DNA of 64,000 nucleotides from Rhytidiadelphus loreus (GCA_947034895.1 OX344765.1:33547001-33611000); one strand, 5' to 3'. Counted from the stretch's first letter, positions 20,687 through 31,507 are shown. The notes: generated by a model from the letters alone, not told the origin. A program made the numbers and translations.

Positions 20687-21127
20687 TTCCTATTTGCATG
20701 GGGCTTTATCAGGAGAGCTCCCCTTACTGGATGCGGTGTTCCACTTCAATGGCATTGTATGTAGATTAGAGTACAAATTGTAATTTAAATTGTAAATGCA
20801 TTTGTAAATTGTTGAGTAGACATGTTCTTGAACTTGTAAATGTCTAATAGTCAAAACATTATAAAATTAGGATCACTAGTGAATTGCTACCTCTCTGTAA
20901 ATCATTGTAAATGCAAAATCCATATTTTCTGTAATTATGGTTTCTCATTTACACCCTCTGTAAAATGTATGAGTTCTGGTCCTAGGATACTTTTAGCTCC
21001 TTACTGCTTCCATGCAGAGGTTTCGCACGTACGTGTAAGTCATTCATCACCTCTTCATTCCATATGTTTTACATATAGATATACGTAGCAAACAGTGCCC
21101 ACAATGTACATGTTCTTGGTATTTCAG
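20687..21127 (+). other. 3' region of the FCP1-like gene and leader of the next gene
   Basis: This AT-rich, 3'-UTR-like sequence has many TGTAAAT motifs. One degenerate palindrome (AGGAGAGCTCCCC) lies near 20,710. Near 21,018-21,034 a possible microexon, AGGTTTCGCACGTACGT, is framed by CATGCAG and GTAAGT and would splice in frame to the next exon. Confidence 0.3.
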
Positions 21128-22151
21128 CTGCAAGATATTGCAATTCCGAAATGGTGAGTATGGACTGTTTTCCTTTACGGCTTTGAAAATACATAGGCTA
21201 CCTTCAATCTCTTTGATATCCAATTTCTAGTAATATTAGATACTTTTTCTACTGTATAAAGAGATTTCCCGTTTGGTGGAGGTTCCCCGTTTTGTTGAAG
21301 TCTCCATTTCAACGTGATCATAAGATCTCCCGTTGTTTGGAGTTTCTCCGTGTAGTTTACTGTCCATTTTAACCAGATCGGGAGATTTCCCTTCTTTTAG
21401 GGTTCTCCCTGAAGTTTAGTGTCTACTTTGACGTGGTCGGGAGATCTCCCGTTCTTTAGAGTTTCTGCCTAAAGAGAGTGCCCTTTTAAAGCTTATCGCA
21501 AGATCTGTTGAGGTTTGTTGGTTCTCACTGAAGTGAGTGTCCATCCTACATTCATCGAGAGATCTTTGGTTGTTTTAAGGTTCTTAGTGAAATCAGTTTC
21601 CTTTGAAACAACATCGGGATATCTCCTGTTGTTCAGGGTTGTCCTTTGTTTGATGAATTCACTTCCTTACTGTTCTCTTGATGCAGAAGGCGGTTCTCGT
21701 TGTCCTGACAGGTGCTTTATGCGTTGAAGGAGGTGTTTTGGATCTTCCTCAAATAGTCGACATTCCTTCTGGTTTTTGTCACTTTCTTAGACAGCTTGTT
21801 GAACAAACTCACTGTGGGTTGTGTTCCTCCATGCATATGTCCACTTTGGGAGAGCTTGTACGGCGTCTACTCCCACGAAAGACTTTGAAGGGGTTTCTCT
21901 TTTTCGCCGGTTCGAGCAACCCTAACAAGAATGATCCTTATCCAAACCGTGCTGGATTACTGAAGCGTATCTTAGGTAGCCCTAGAGAGCGCAGCATTCT
22001 TTGGAATCAAACTATTGTACTACTTGAGTTAGATCCTTTGAAGTGGCCACACACTAATTTGATAGGTCCCTCCATACGCGTGAGGGATAATATAGATCTT
22101 TTGAAAGTAGAAGCTCCGTGTTATGTACACAAGGAGCTAGTTATTCACTAG
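21128..22151 (+). CDS. Small unrecognised gene, two visible exons
   Basis: Exon 21,128-21,153 ends ...GAAATG before GTGAGT. Exon 21,687-22,151 begins after GATGCAG and reads KAVLVVLTGALCVEGG. The ATG at the exon junction could be the start, giving about 155 residues. The protein has a Cys- and Met-containing middle (THCGLCSSMHMSTLGELV), LLPRKTLKGFLFF, and a C-terminal part with LELDPLKWPHTNLIG. I recognise no domain. It is the last gene before the right end, with the same orientation as the ParB-like gene. Its intron holds a degenerate palindrome array. Confidence 0.45.
21258..21640 (+). repeat. Degenerate palindrome array inside an intron
   Basis: About six units with a period near 58-60 bp each contain a form of TCGGGAGATCTCCCGTTCTTT followed by a linker with TTCTCC...GAAGTTTAGTGTCC. 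Only the unit at about 21,436 keeps a full palindrome. The array lies between the two exons of the small gene (intron 21,154-21,686). Confidence 0.75.
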
Positions 22152-22694
22152 CATAGATATTGTAGGAACAGCCTTTATTTATTTTTGTGGGCAATTTCTT
22201 GTCACCTTCTTTATCGATATAAATAAAATGGAGTGAACCCACCCTAAACCTTTTAATAATTACTTCCAAGTTTCATTCGACCGTACCAACAGTTCTCTTG
22301 TACCGTAGGAATGAATGCGGGATTATATCGGGAGATTTCCAGATCCTAAGTAACTATGTGAAGAAATACTAACAGTCTATTGCTTACTTAGTTCTTCTAA
22401 TAATGTAAGTGAATAATAACCGTTTTCATCGATTTTTGGTGACACTAAAGATCCCAATGTCTTCGATATGCACTACATCGACAAATCTCCCGATGATTCA
22501 TCTCAATGTGTACGAATAAATGTTCAATAGGTGAAATGTCTTAGTTATTATGTTTCTTTGTCCTCTTCAAGGGTATGCCCAGGGGGGACTTCATTCTTTT
22601 TTTCCCACTTTCATAAGCGTTGTGGTCTCCAAAACCTAAGCAACGGGAGGTCTCCCAATGAAGTCTCCCTCGACAAAGTCCAGAATTCATTGAA
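22152..22694. other. Right subterminal region with scattered palindromes
   Basis: There is no gene. Palindromes or half copies lie near 22,327, 22,480 and 22,642 (AACGGGAGGTCTCCCAATG). The last of these, with its linker, matches the internal end at 11,487. Confidence 0.55.
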
Positions 22695-22721
22695 TAGTCC
22701 AAAAGTAGTTAAATAGGGCAT
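22695..22721 (-). repeat. Right terminal inverted repeat
   Basis: TAGTCCAAAAGTAGTTAAAT followed by AGGGCAT is the inverse of 887-913 with one mismatch. Beyond it, an A-rich tract and a block near 22,820-22,885 show weaker inverted similarity to 757-880. Confidence 0.75.
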
Positions 22722-24373
22722 TTTAGTCTTGAAATGCAAAAAAAAAACAGAAAAAAAAATTATTATTTTTTTGACGTGGAAGTCACCATGCCACATCTGC
22801 AAGTTGCTGCGGCCCCCTTCAAACCAGTTCCCGCAGTCTGGGAACTTACAGCCCTCCGGGGGGCTGAAATCTCCTCTAATGTTTTGATGCTTTTGGAAAG
22901 TATCATTTGAAGTCTACATGCATAAACTAGAAATTTGCTAAATTCACTTGGAAATGTTGAACATTTTGGTAAAATTGGGATTGATTGTAGACACATCTAA
23001 AAGGGTCAAGAATGGAAATCTTAACTTGAAAAGGATCCAAAAGGCCAATTTGGGCTTCAATTTGTAATTGTTTGCACAGTCTTGAGTTTGTCATTTGGAG
23101 ACCATCTTTTGTTCAATCAACATCATATTCCTTTTGTCTCAAAATAAATTGGTGTTATTCCCACAAATGCCATTATTTAGAATCCTCAACTTTATTTTGA
23201 AATAGAAAAAGTACATTTTATGCCAACTTCATATGATTTATGAGAGATATTTCAATGGTCATATTGATCAAATAAAGGCTTCCCTATGTATCATTTAGAG
23301 ACTTCTTATGAATCAAAGCAAACTAAGATTCTCTTTACATGGAAGGATGTCTAAAATGTTTTGAAATACTCTAATTTTATTGTAAAGGGTGGTTGCAAGG
23401 AATGGTCTACTAGTTCTTAGAGAAGATCTTGTGCACCATTTTGAACTCAAAGTGCACTTCTAGTCCAAACAAATTGAATTTTGATTTTTAATCCAAATAA
23501 AACAATGTTTAGGATGCAATCAAAAAAACATTCAAAGAGCTCATTTTTATATTTGTGTACATATAAGAAAGGAATGGAAATGAAGGGTTAGTTTTCTTAA
23601 ACAAACTATCTTGAAGATATAGAATTTTGACCAAATAATAACATTGACCAAATAATAACATTGACCAAATAATAACAAGACTTTGAGGATAAAAAAGCTC
23701 CAATTTTAATTCTATAATTGTATTTTCATTACAAAGCCCAACAAAGAATTTCACTCAAAACCACATCCATAAATCAAAATCATCAAAAAGTTTTGTATAT
23801 AGAGAAACAATAAATCAAGCATCAAATACTAGTGTAAGAAAGCTTAATCATCCATAAATAAAAACAAAATAAACGGAATGTTCATTTTGTCATATTTCTC
23901 TATTAGAGAGAATTAGAGCTAAAACTTCCATCCACAAACTTTAAAAATAAATATTTAATTAACTAAATTTGGGGTGCAATGTTCAAGGGTATGTGACAAT
24001 GCAATGCACTACTCTTTTACTACATGCTTCATTAGAATTATTAAAAGATTTTTTTCAAATTTCCAATCTTTTTCCAATATATGATATGATGCTCTATCAA
24101 TACAAATATATATTTTTCTAGCTAGAAGGTCACAATTTAGTAGTACTGTTTTGAAAATTTGAAAATCTTGTAAAACATTGAATATAGTAGTGCATTGCAA
24201 CATACAATAACTAAAGCACCGTACCATACAAAATCCCGAAAGAATGCTTTTGTTGTAAGTTAACAAAGGGTTTTTGAATCAACTCTATGATTTTGAAAGA
24301 AGTTACTATTTTCAATTGGCTTGTTGTGTATACTTTGGAATTTGAAGAATTCACATGGCACGCTACTAAGGTA
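22722..24373. other. Intergenic repeat-derived DNA
   Basis: No gene is supported. About 23,195-23,630 is similar in direct orientation to 39,855-40,290 (shared ATGCCAACTTCAT, TTTCAATGGTCA and GGTTGCAAGGAATGGTC), an old dispersed repeat. Confidence 0.5.
23627..23677 (+). repeat. 17-bp tandem repeat, three copies
   Basis: TTGACCAAATAATAACA is repeated three times head to tail without mismatch. Confidence 0.95.
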
Positions 24374-26040
24374 GTATGCTCTAAAAGTGACCATTGAAGG
24401 GCTTGTCCACCTTTTTCATAGGTTTTTGTGGACAAAAAGATTTTGAGATCAATTTTTTGAGAAAGAAAAATAGATGTGGAACCTAATACAAGTGGTTTTG
24501 TATTTTTCCAAACATTTTTGAATAACTCATAAATTCTTAAAGATTTGGGGCATGGGCACCTATTTGTGACCATAGGTCTTCTCAAATCCATCTAGTTGCG
24601 ACTTTTCAGAAGATGTGTAGAAATCAAAGACAATAATTAACTCTTGCAATAGGAAAACAATTTTTCTTCAATTCATTCAATTTTTAAAGAGGTCTATTTC
24701 AGGATCACTTCATTTCTATTTTCGAGCTAACAATAGGGGTGGTTTGAAGGAGAGGGGTGCTTTTAAAGCATACTACCTTATGGCATTAGATGAAATTCAG
24801 CTAGTTTGGAGGGTTGTGACTTCTTCGAGTTCCCAGACTGTGATAACTTGGCCATAGCAACTTGTTGACGTGACTAAGAGACTACTATGTAAGAAAATAA
24901 TAATAAATTTTTTTTATGGATTTTTGAAAATTTTAATAATAATAATGTTTTTTCTAAATAAAAATATTAAATATTAAATATTAAATTAAATGATTTTAAT
25001 TCTGAATAGCAGTTGTTCACTTGGTTCTCAATATGGGAAACCAGCTTCAGTTCAAACAACCCTCCCTAGTGATTGAAAAACATGGAATGATTTTCATGAA
25101 GAGAGCTAATTCTAAAACCAAAGGCAATTCAATCTTCTAAGATTGATAATTGAAGCAAAAAATATGGATGAAAACCAGATGGCATTGTAAGATTTGGATT
25201 TTCATTAATGAATATACAAGTGTAAGAATTCATTGAATGCATGAAGTAATTTTAAAATCCAAATTAAAGTAAAAATAAAATCTTAATTTAATTCAACACC
25301 AAAAATGGATACTATAAAAGTCATGATCAAGTTTGACCAAGGGGTATCTAGTTTTTGGTTGTACTTTTTTGATGCAAGGACAAATATGGCTTAACCATGA
25401 AATGACAAACTAGTCATCGTGGAAATCAATCTTTTGATTACTGTGTGAATCATTTGCTTAAAAATAACCACAAGAACTCATTGGAGGTCAAACTCATGTG
25501 CAAGACCTCCACTTTTTTGCACGAACTTGCAAAAATGAACATTTGGTATTCTATTTTAAGAGATAGATTCTCTATCATCCATTGGCCACTTTTTGGACCT
25601 AGCATCCTTACAAGGTTCAACGTCCAACTGATGGTAGTGTGCTCGTAAAGTGCCCTTCTTCTTCAAATCACCCCTGGCTACTTTTAGCTAGAGAATGGAG
25701 GTGAGGTGATCCTTAAATGGACCACTTCAGCAAATTGAATGAATTGAGAAAAAAATGTGTTTTTCTTTTGCAAAAGCCAATCATTATCTTTGATTTCCGC
25801 ACTTCTCTTTACAAGTTGCAAGTGGATTGATTTGGGGAGACCTATGGTCACAAGTAAGTGCTTATGCCCCAAATCTTTAAAAATTTATAAGTAATTCAAA
25901 AATGCTTGGAAAAATACAAAACCACTTGTGTTAGGATCCACATTCATTTATCTTTCCTTGAAAAATGATCTCAAAGTAATTTTGTCCACGAAAGCCTATG
26001 AAAAACGCGGAACTAGCCCAAAACTATAGTCTTTTAGAGG
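24374..26040. mobile_element. Foldback-type element with long inverted repeats
   Basis: The outer parts (24,374-24,785 and about 25,625-26,040) are inverted copies of each other, about 400 bp each, including AAAATACAAAACCACTTGTG and its inverse. The middle has AT-rich DNA and an inner inverted pair near 24,785 and 25,070. The whole is inverted relative to 53,271-54,925. No coding capacity is visible. Its right terminus lies exactly at the outer border of the large inverted repeat. Confidence 0.6.
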
Positions 26041-26265
26041 CTTGAAAAAACATGTAATGTACTTTTTTCAAAGTATTGGAAATAATTGAATCCATAATCC
26101 ACCCTAGGCTTTAGTGATCTAGGGCTTTACATTTTTGGCAAGAACAATTAGGTGCATTCATAAGAATTTTCAAACTCTTCATCCCCATATTTTCAAATTG
26201 ATATTCCTCTTAGCAAAGTTTATTTGCAACTAATATTGCATTGCAAAACAACATTTGCTCATATA

Positions 26266-26590
26266 GAGAATTTCGTTAAAATGGCGCCATTCCGCTATTT
26301 TGGCAGTTTTCACAGTTCAGATCGGGTGGTCTAAAATGTACAACTGTCCTAGAAGTTTGAAATCTATACCTTTTCTAGATTTTTGAAATCTACTCACATC
26401 TAGATGTCACTTTAAAAATCTAAACTCTGAAATATGAAATATGAAATCTATATATGTCTTAGATCTCTGAAATCTATAGAAATCAAAGATTTCTAAAATC
26501 TACATGTGTACTAGATGTTACTTTTACAATTTAGACTGGGCGATTTGAAAATGGCACATGGAATACCACCATTTTAACGAAATTGCCCAT
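26266..26590. mobile_element. MITE-like element, AATTTCGTTAAAATGG ends
   Basis: Left GAATTTCGTTAAAATGGCGC is mirrored by ACCACCATTTTAACGAAATT on the right. The interior is built of repeated AGATTTCTAAAATCTA-like motifs. A mirror copy sits at 48,069-48,392, and a fragment of the end is near 59,150. Confidence 0.75.
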
Positions 26591-28428
26591 TCATAAATTT
26601 GCAACATGTCCTTCAATTGACAATACTTGAAACCAATCCTATAAGCTATGTAGTTTGTGGTACCATGGACTTGTAATAGAAAATTATGAATATATTTTGA
26701 ACATTACCAAATGCTTATGAAGCCAAATGCTAGTGGTAACATATATTTTGTAGACAATGAATTAGTGACAACTCTTCCAAGGTGAAGGTTGTAAGAAGCT
26801 ATAAGAACAACCTAAGTAAATCCCAAATCCAATTGATGCACAATAGAAAAGATATTTAGAGCATTAAAATGTCACCCAAGTAAAAGTTTAAATTGAAAGA
26901 GTTTGATTAAAAATGTCCACTTAAAAAGCCACCACCTCTATGCTATTATAAATAAAGTCCATCAATCATCTAAAATAGGTGCCAACTCCACCTTATTGTC
27001 ATTAGAAGGATCCCATGTTTAATTTTATTTTCTAGTGTCAAAGTTGACCTCCTAATATCCTTGCTAATACCACCAATTTAGATATCATGCATGCTAAATT
27101 TTCATCCAAAAGTAGCACACCGCAATCAAGAGGAATCATTGATTTTAGGGGTATAATTAACTAAATCCTTAAAGGTTGTAGGGAACCATCTATATAGCAC
27201 CTTATTTCACTTCTAGAGTACAGTGAAGTATAAAAATACCAAAGAGTGACATACACCATTGGATTGACAATTGAAACAATAGCAAGCTTAACTTGGAAAT
27301 CATTCTCATATCTAACCTGAATCATGCTCAAATATGGCTCCATACAAATAGGATACATCATCATACTCTAGTTTAACAAAACTTTTAGAAGGTCAACTTG
27401 TAGAAGATGCAACTACCCAATTGGGCATGCGGCATGCCATGTGTCTGATTACATACAAATTAGCATCCGGGGAAACTTTGGTCACTACCATGACTGTACC
27501 AAACTTCATGCACCCTCGATGTCAAATACACAAAAAGATTTCCACCACGTGACCACAATTGGCCTCGGTCCCCAGAATTGAAGCGTTAATCTTCTCCTCT
27601 GCCAGTTATATCAACAATCATCAGAGGCCATCATTCTGGACCAGACAAGTGAGCCAAAGCTTAAGCTGCTGGGGACTGAGGAGAATGGCTCTATTTTTTC
27701 ATTCTTTTCCACTGAGGACTGAGGAGAATGGGTTTATTTTTTTCATTCTCTCATTCTTTTCAACTCAGATGTTGACTAATTTCTGGTTCTGAATGCGGAG
27801 AGCATGCTCATGAATCTTGCATGGAAGATTGAAAAGCCAGAAAAGCACAATTACAAGGAATTTGCGTCAAACCAAAGACATTTCCATTAACTTAGGCTCG
27901 TTCCCTTGCCTGGTCCTCCGAGTTCTCCAGTTCTGCAGCGTGGATCAGAGAAACTAAAACACATGTGCGCATCCCGACATTCAAAGTGGGTCCGTGACAA
28001 TTATTTTCACCATATTAAGTCCATCTCACCACACTTGCAACAAGCATCTCCAGTCCTAACTTGAATAAATAATGCAATTCCAGTTATGTCTGTCACACTA
28101 CACAATGCCAACAGAAACCACAAAAAGGGAAACATGATTGACCTGGTCCTGCCACACATGATCCTGCCACACAGTAGCCAAAAGAATGTTAAAATATGGT
28201 ATGTCCCAAAGAGCACGGCCCCAAGCTGAACTCAAGAAGCCATTCCCCAACAGCTTCACAACTCCGTCCGCCCACGCAAAAACATGCTCAGGCTTGGTTA
28301 ACGAACTTCCTGTGGTCCGAACCCGAGTTGGAGGTTCATCAATTGCAAACCCCTTGGGCGTGCGCCGCTTCATTTGCAGCCACCTCAGAGTCCTCAGCTT
28401 CTAGAGAGACTGACGCTCCAGGTCTCCT
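26591..28428. other. Intergenic region and distal upstream region of GLP copy 1
   Basis: No gene is supported. From about 27,630 the sequence is shared with the upstream regions of the other GLP copies (GTGAGCCAAA, AATGTTAAAATATGGTATGT). The minus-strand frame 28,098-28,373 is partly conserved among copies and is discussed as a finding. Other frames are short. Confidence 0.5.
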
Positions 28429-28540
28429 GGGACGCGTCCCAATGGAAACAGGCTTTGAATCCCACTGCCACCCAACCCCAGTACAATCTCCCTTGATCAA
28501 CTGAAGTTCAGGAGGAACACATACTAACAGTATAAAGGCT
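28429..28540 (+). promoter_or_regulatory. Core promoter of GLP copy 1
   Basis: The palindrome GGGACGCGTCCC (28,429-28,440), containing the CGCG-box-like ACGCGT, lies 91 bp before TATAAAGG (28,531). The start codon is 182 bp after the TATA box, and the leader between is CT-rich and CA-rich. Confidence 0.6.
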
Positions 28541-28712
28541 TGGAACTGAAGGCAACGTACCAGTGTAACTCACAACAGCCAGCCAATTCTTCCTTTGCAA
28601 TTCAACCCCCTTTCTCGCTCTCTTTCTCTCACAAACACACACAGTGCCCTCCATTCCAAGTGCAATATATCCAAGTCGGTCCGTCTGTGAACTCCATCGA
28701 CATCGAGGCATC

Positions 28713-29402
28713 ATGAAGAACCGCAGCGGCAGCAGCAGCGTGTGGGTGACCGTGGCGGTGTTGGCAAGCATGGCCATGCTCATGCCCATGCTGGCCAGTG
28801 CGGCCGACGCCGATCCCCTCCAAGACTTCTGCGTCGCAGACAACTCCACCAAACTCACCACCATCAATGGCTTCCCTTGCAAGCCCGCCCACCAAGTGCA
28901 TGTGTCCGACTTCGTGTCCAAGGCCTTGTGCAAGGCCGGCACCACCAGCAAGCCCAACTATTCCAACGTGACCTCCGCCGCCGTGGCGCAGTTTGCGGGA
29001 TTGAACACCTTGGGCATCTCTGCGGCCCGCATTGACTTTGCCAAGGGCGGCATCAACCCCCCTCACACGCACCCGCGCGCCACGGAGCTCTTGTTCTTGG
29101 CCAAGGGCGAGCTCTACGTGGGCTTCGTGGACACCAACACCACCACGCCCAGGTTGTTTGCCACCACCATCCAGGCCGGCGAGCTCTTTGTGTTCCCCAA
29201 AGCCTTGGTGCACTTCCAGCTCAACGTGGGCAAGGGTCCGGCGTTGGCCTTCTCCGCCTTGTCGAGCCAAAACCCGGGGGTGCAGCAAGTGGCTCTGGCC
29301 TTGTTCAAGCCCGACATCAAGGACGAGGTGTTGGAGCTGGGCTTCCGCATCAGCGAGGAGACCGTGGACATGATCCAGAAGGAGTTCCGCATGAAAGTGT
29401 AA
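28713..29402 (+). CDS. Germin-like protein, copy 1
   Basis: The 229-residue protein is a secreted cupin of the germin family, expected in the cell wall or apoplast as a Mn-binding oligomer. Germins act as oxalate oxidase or superoxide dismutase; which applies here is unknown. Residues 1-30 form a signal peptide (hydrophobic VTVAVLASMAML, ending ASA). DPLQDFC holds Cys40, which pairs with Cys56 at the usual 16-residue spacing; Cys73 is extra. Metal ligands are His118 and His120 (PPHTHPRATE), Glu125 and His167 (FPKALVHFQ). N-glycosylation sequons occur at Asn44, Asn82, Asn85 and Asn142. The chosen ATG puts the signal peptide first; an upstream in-frame ATG would add 23 residues of poor signal sequence. 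The gene has no intron and is GC-rich in AT-rich surroundings. Confidence 0.95.
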   Translation: MKNRSGSSSVWVTVAVLASMAMLMPMLASAADADPLQDFCVADNSTKLTTINGFPCKPAHQVHVSDFVSKALCKAGTTSKPNYSNVTSAAVAQFAGLNTLGISAARIDFAKGGINPPHTHPRATELLFLAKGELYVGFVDTNTTTPRLFATTIQAGELFVFPKALVHFQLNVGKGPALAFSALSSQNPGVQQVALALFKPDIKDEVLELGFRISEETVDMIQKEFRMKV

Positions 29403-30099
29403 CAAGTAGGATCCCGTTGATCAAACTGAAGGAGGACCCCTCATTCATTTCAATTCATATTGGGTTCAAATACGCCGGTAGTATGGTGGCTTTTAGTTCC
29501 CCTTGGAAGGCTTGTATTCATGGAACGAGTAGCTAGCTAGATTATTACTTTGGTTGGATTGGGAGCTGGTTGTGGATCTTTTGGTCCTGTGACTCAAGTT
29601 GCTGGAGCATCCCGGCCCTGGTCCATTTTGGAGCGTGCTCGATGGGATGAGCTGCAGTCTGAGTTCCGTGTCTGCTGAGCAGATAGATTCCATGCTGCCG
29701 CTTTGGGATTCACGTCTAGCTCTTGCAACATATATAACAACAATAATATTCTTTTCATTACAATCCATTCTGAGTTGTCAACTGCCCAGTGAGGTTCACA
29801 GCGCTTCTCAATTACATCACTGGAAAATGCTCGACTACACAGCTCATGGTTGTGTGTCGGGCTATGTATGCAACGTACTATGCACGATTGGTCATCTTAT
29901 TTGTTCTGCGAAGTTCCACTGATGAAGAAATTGGCAGTTTGGGAAAGCTTAGTCCAAGTCCGATCCTGGAATGGGAGTTGTTTGGAGTCAAGTGTAACTA
30001 GAGCCGTACGTTACTTGTGGTTCACGAGGACCTGTGCATGGACACTGGAGCCAGGAATCACCCTTCAGTTGGAGGATTGCACTGCCCCAACTGAAAGGA
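29403..30099 (+). other. 3' flank of GLP copy 1, shared with other copies
   Basis: The 3' UTR and downstream DNA are closely shared with copies 2 and 3 (CGCCGGTAGTATGGTGGCTT, AATTACATCACTGGAAAATG). AATAATATTC near 29,743 is a candidate polyadenylation region. Small open frames here are not conserved as proteins. Confidence 0.45.
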
Positions 30100-30320
30100 T
30101 CAGGGTGGATTGACCCCCTCGCTCGGCCTTACTGGGGTGCATGAAAAAAAAGCCCCCCTATTTTGGGCCGTTGTAGGGTATATTCTTAACCACTGTGAAC
30201 TAATTTGGGGTCTCTGGTTGCAAAAATGAATTAAAGTTTTGCAAAAAAATTAATGTGTGGAATATAAATAATTCCAGGGTTTGCCCGCAGGGCCGAGCGA
30301 GGAGGTCAGTTCACCCTGGC
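30100..30320. mobile_element. MITE-like element, CAGGGTG...TGACC ends
   Basis: CAGGGTGGATTGACCCCCTC on the left is mirrored by GAGGAGGTCAGTTCACCCTG on the right, followed inward by GCTCGGCC/GGCCGAGC. It is in the same family as 12,670-12,900 and is mirrored at 44,343-44,562. It inserted into the downstream flank of the GLP unit, which resumes after it. Confidence 0.8.
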
Positions 30321-31507
30321 CACTGGAAGGGTGGATGTTAGTCTTGGAGCCTTTGGAGGGACTGAATGAGTTAACTCAGGTGCTCCCAATGAATGATTTC
30401 TTGGAAGTTCCACATTCAGCCTGCAACCACAGTCCATTAAGTGAAGTTATATTAACTTAGCTCCCTTCGTGAAACTGCGTAAGTTAATTAGTACCTCAAT
30501 GCTTCAAGTTCCAAAAGTTCAGAAGAAGTTCGGCATGTGAAGTTCCATGAAGAAATTAGCACCTGGTGGAAGCTTACAAGCCACAACTTTAATGGAATGG
30601 GAGCAGTTTGGATTCAACTGGAACTGGAGCCGCCAGTTGTGGCCCAATATACAGCCTGAACCCTATAAGGACGCTGGGGCCAAATGTGGATGATGGATGA
30701 CAGAGAATCCTCCTTCTTAAAACAGAAGAGTAGATGTTCATTCTTGGAATGTTGGGTGAAAAGGGGAGGTCTTGCATAATAGTTCAACATCCTATGAGTT
30801 CTTTTGGACATATTTGAGCAAATAACTCAAATAGTACCCAAAAGGATGATTTCAAGGTAACCAGTCCGTTGTTTCAAGGTTATATGACCAACATTCATCC
30901 CTACATCAAAAAGCTTGAGCCCCACTACAACCCAAAATTGGATTTGCCTTGATCCAACTTGATTGTAACTTCCAAAATATCCATTTTGATTCTAATTTGA
31001 AGTTTTTAATTACTCTATGGGAACTCAACAAATTCATTCAATTGTATGCACCATGTGTTAGAATCTCAATTTTAAAATATTGTTTGGTTTTCATCCACAT
31101 TTTCTTCTTCAATAAATAATCAGCCTTGGAGGATTGAATGATGTCAAGGTCATTATGGTCTGGAAGCCTTTCCAAGCAATGAGGAACTGGCTCCCAATGA
31201 ATTCTTGGAAGTTCCACATTCCTGTCCAATAAGTCAGCTCACTTCATGAAAAATTATTCCATAGTAAGGTAAGTGAGCCCATTGCAGGCAAGATTATATT
31301 AGTGGTATACATTCAAGTTTTAAAAATGTACTCCACTACTATAACTTTGTTTGCAATGGTCTTGCTCCCATTTGGCTTGCAATGGATTCACTTACCTTAG
31401 TGTGTTATTTCAATTCTTGAAGTTCTAAAGTACAGACTTGTACAAACCAATTGCAATTAACAACTTATTTCAGAATCATAGAATTGATTGCAAATCATTA
31501 TTGACAC
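30321..31507. other. Intergenic DNA, no gene
   Basis: This is GLP-unit-derived and other repeat DNA, mirrored in the right arm. The minus-strand frame at 31,038-31,229 is identical to its mirror at 43,436-43,627, as expected from the inverted repeat and not as evidence of coding. Confidence 0.5.

Larger units (their letters stand above)
900..22708. mobile_element. Large TTAA-bordered DNA transposon or composite, about 21.8 kb
   Basis: The left end reads TTAA (896-899) followed by CTACTTTTGGACT. The right end is its exact inverse, AGTCCAAAAGTAG then TTAA (22,709-22,712). Similarity continues inward (AAAGTCCAAAATT on the left, its approximate inverse on the right) and outward (ATGCC/GGCAT, then weaker to about 757 and 22,885). 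The element holds a DUF7869-type transposase-like gene on the minus strand near the left end, a multi-domain gene and a small gene on the plus strand near the right end, and an AT-rich centre. Short palindromes fill its introns and flanks. Because ATGCC is shared outside TTAA at three ends, TTAA may be internal to the terminal repeat and not a target duplication. Extra ends at 11,553 and 11,966 allow an alternative of two elements of about 10.7 kb each. The whole looks decayed, with in-frame stops in the genes. Confidence 0.65.

Noticed and set aside
24211..24591. Minus-strand frame of 126 codons
   Set aside because: It lies in the foldback-type repeat, is AT-rich, and is broken in the other copies.
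28742..29373. Overlapping plus-strand frames (97 and 113 codons) inside the GLP gene
   Set aside because: They are out of frame with the clear germin-like protein and low in complexity. They are kept identical only because the DNA is identical.
28629..29405. Long minus-strand frame (258 codons) opposite GLP copy 1, repeated opposite the other copies
   Set aside because: It is a shadow of the GC-rich coding strand. Its His/Gly/Leu-rich peptide has no domain and follows from codon bias.
31038..31229. Identical small frame in both inverted-repeat arms
   Set aside because: Identity is explained by the inverted duplication. The surrounding non-coding DNA is equally conserved.
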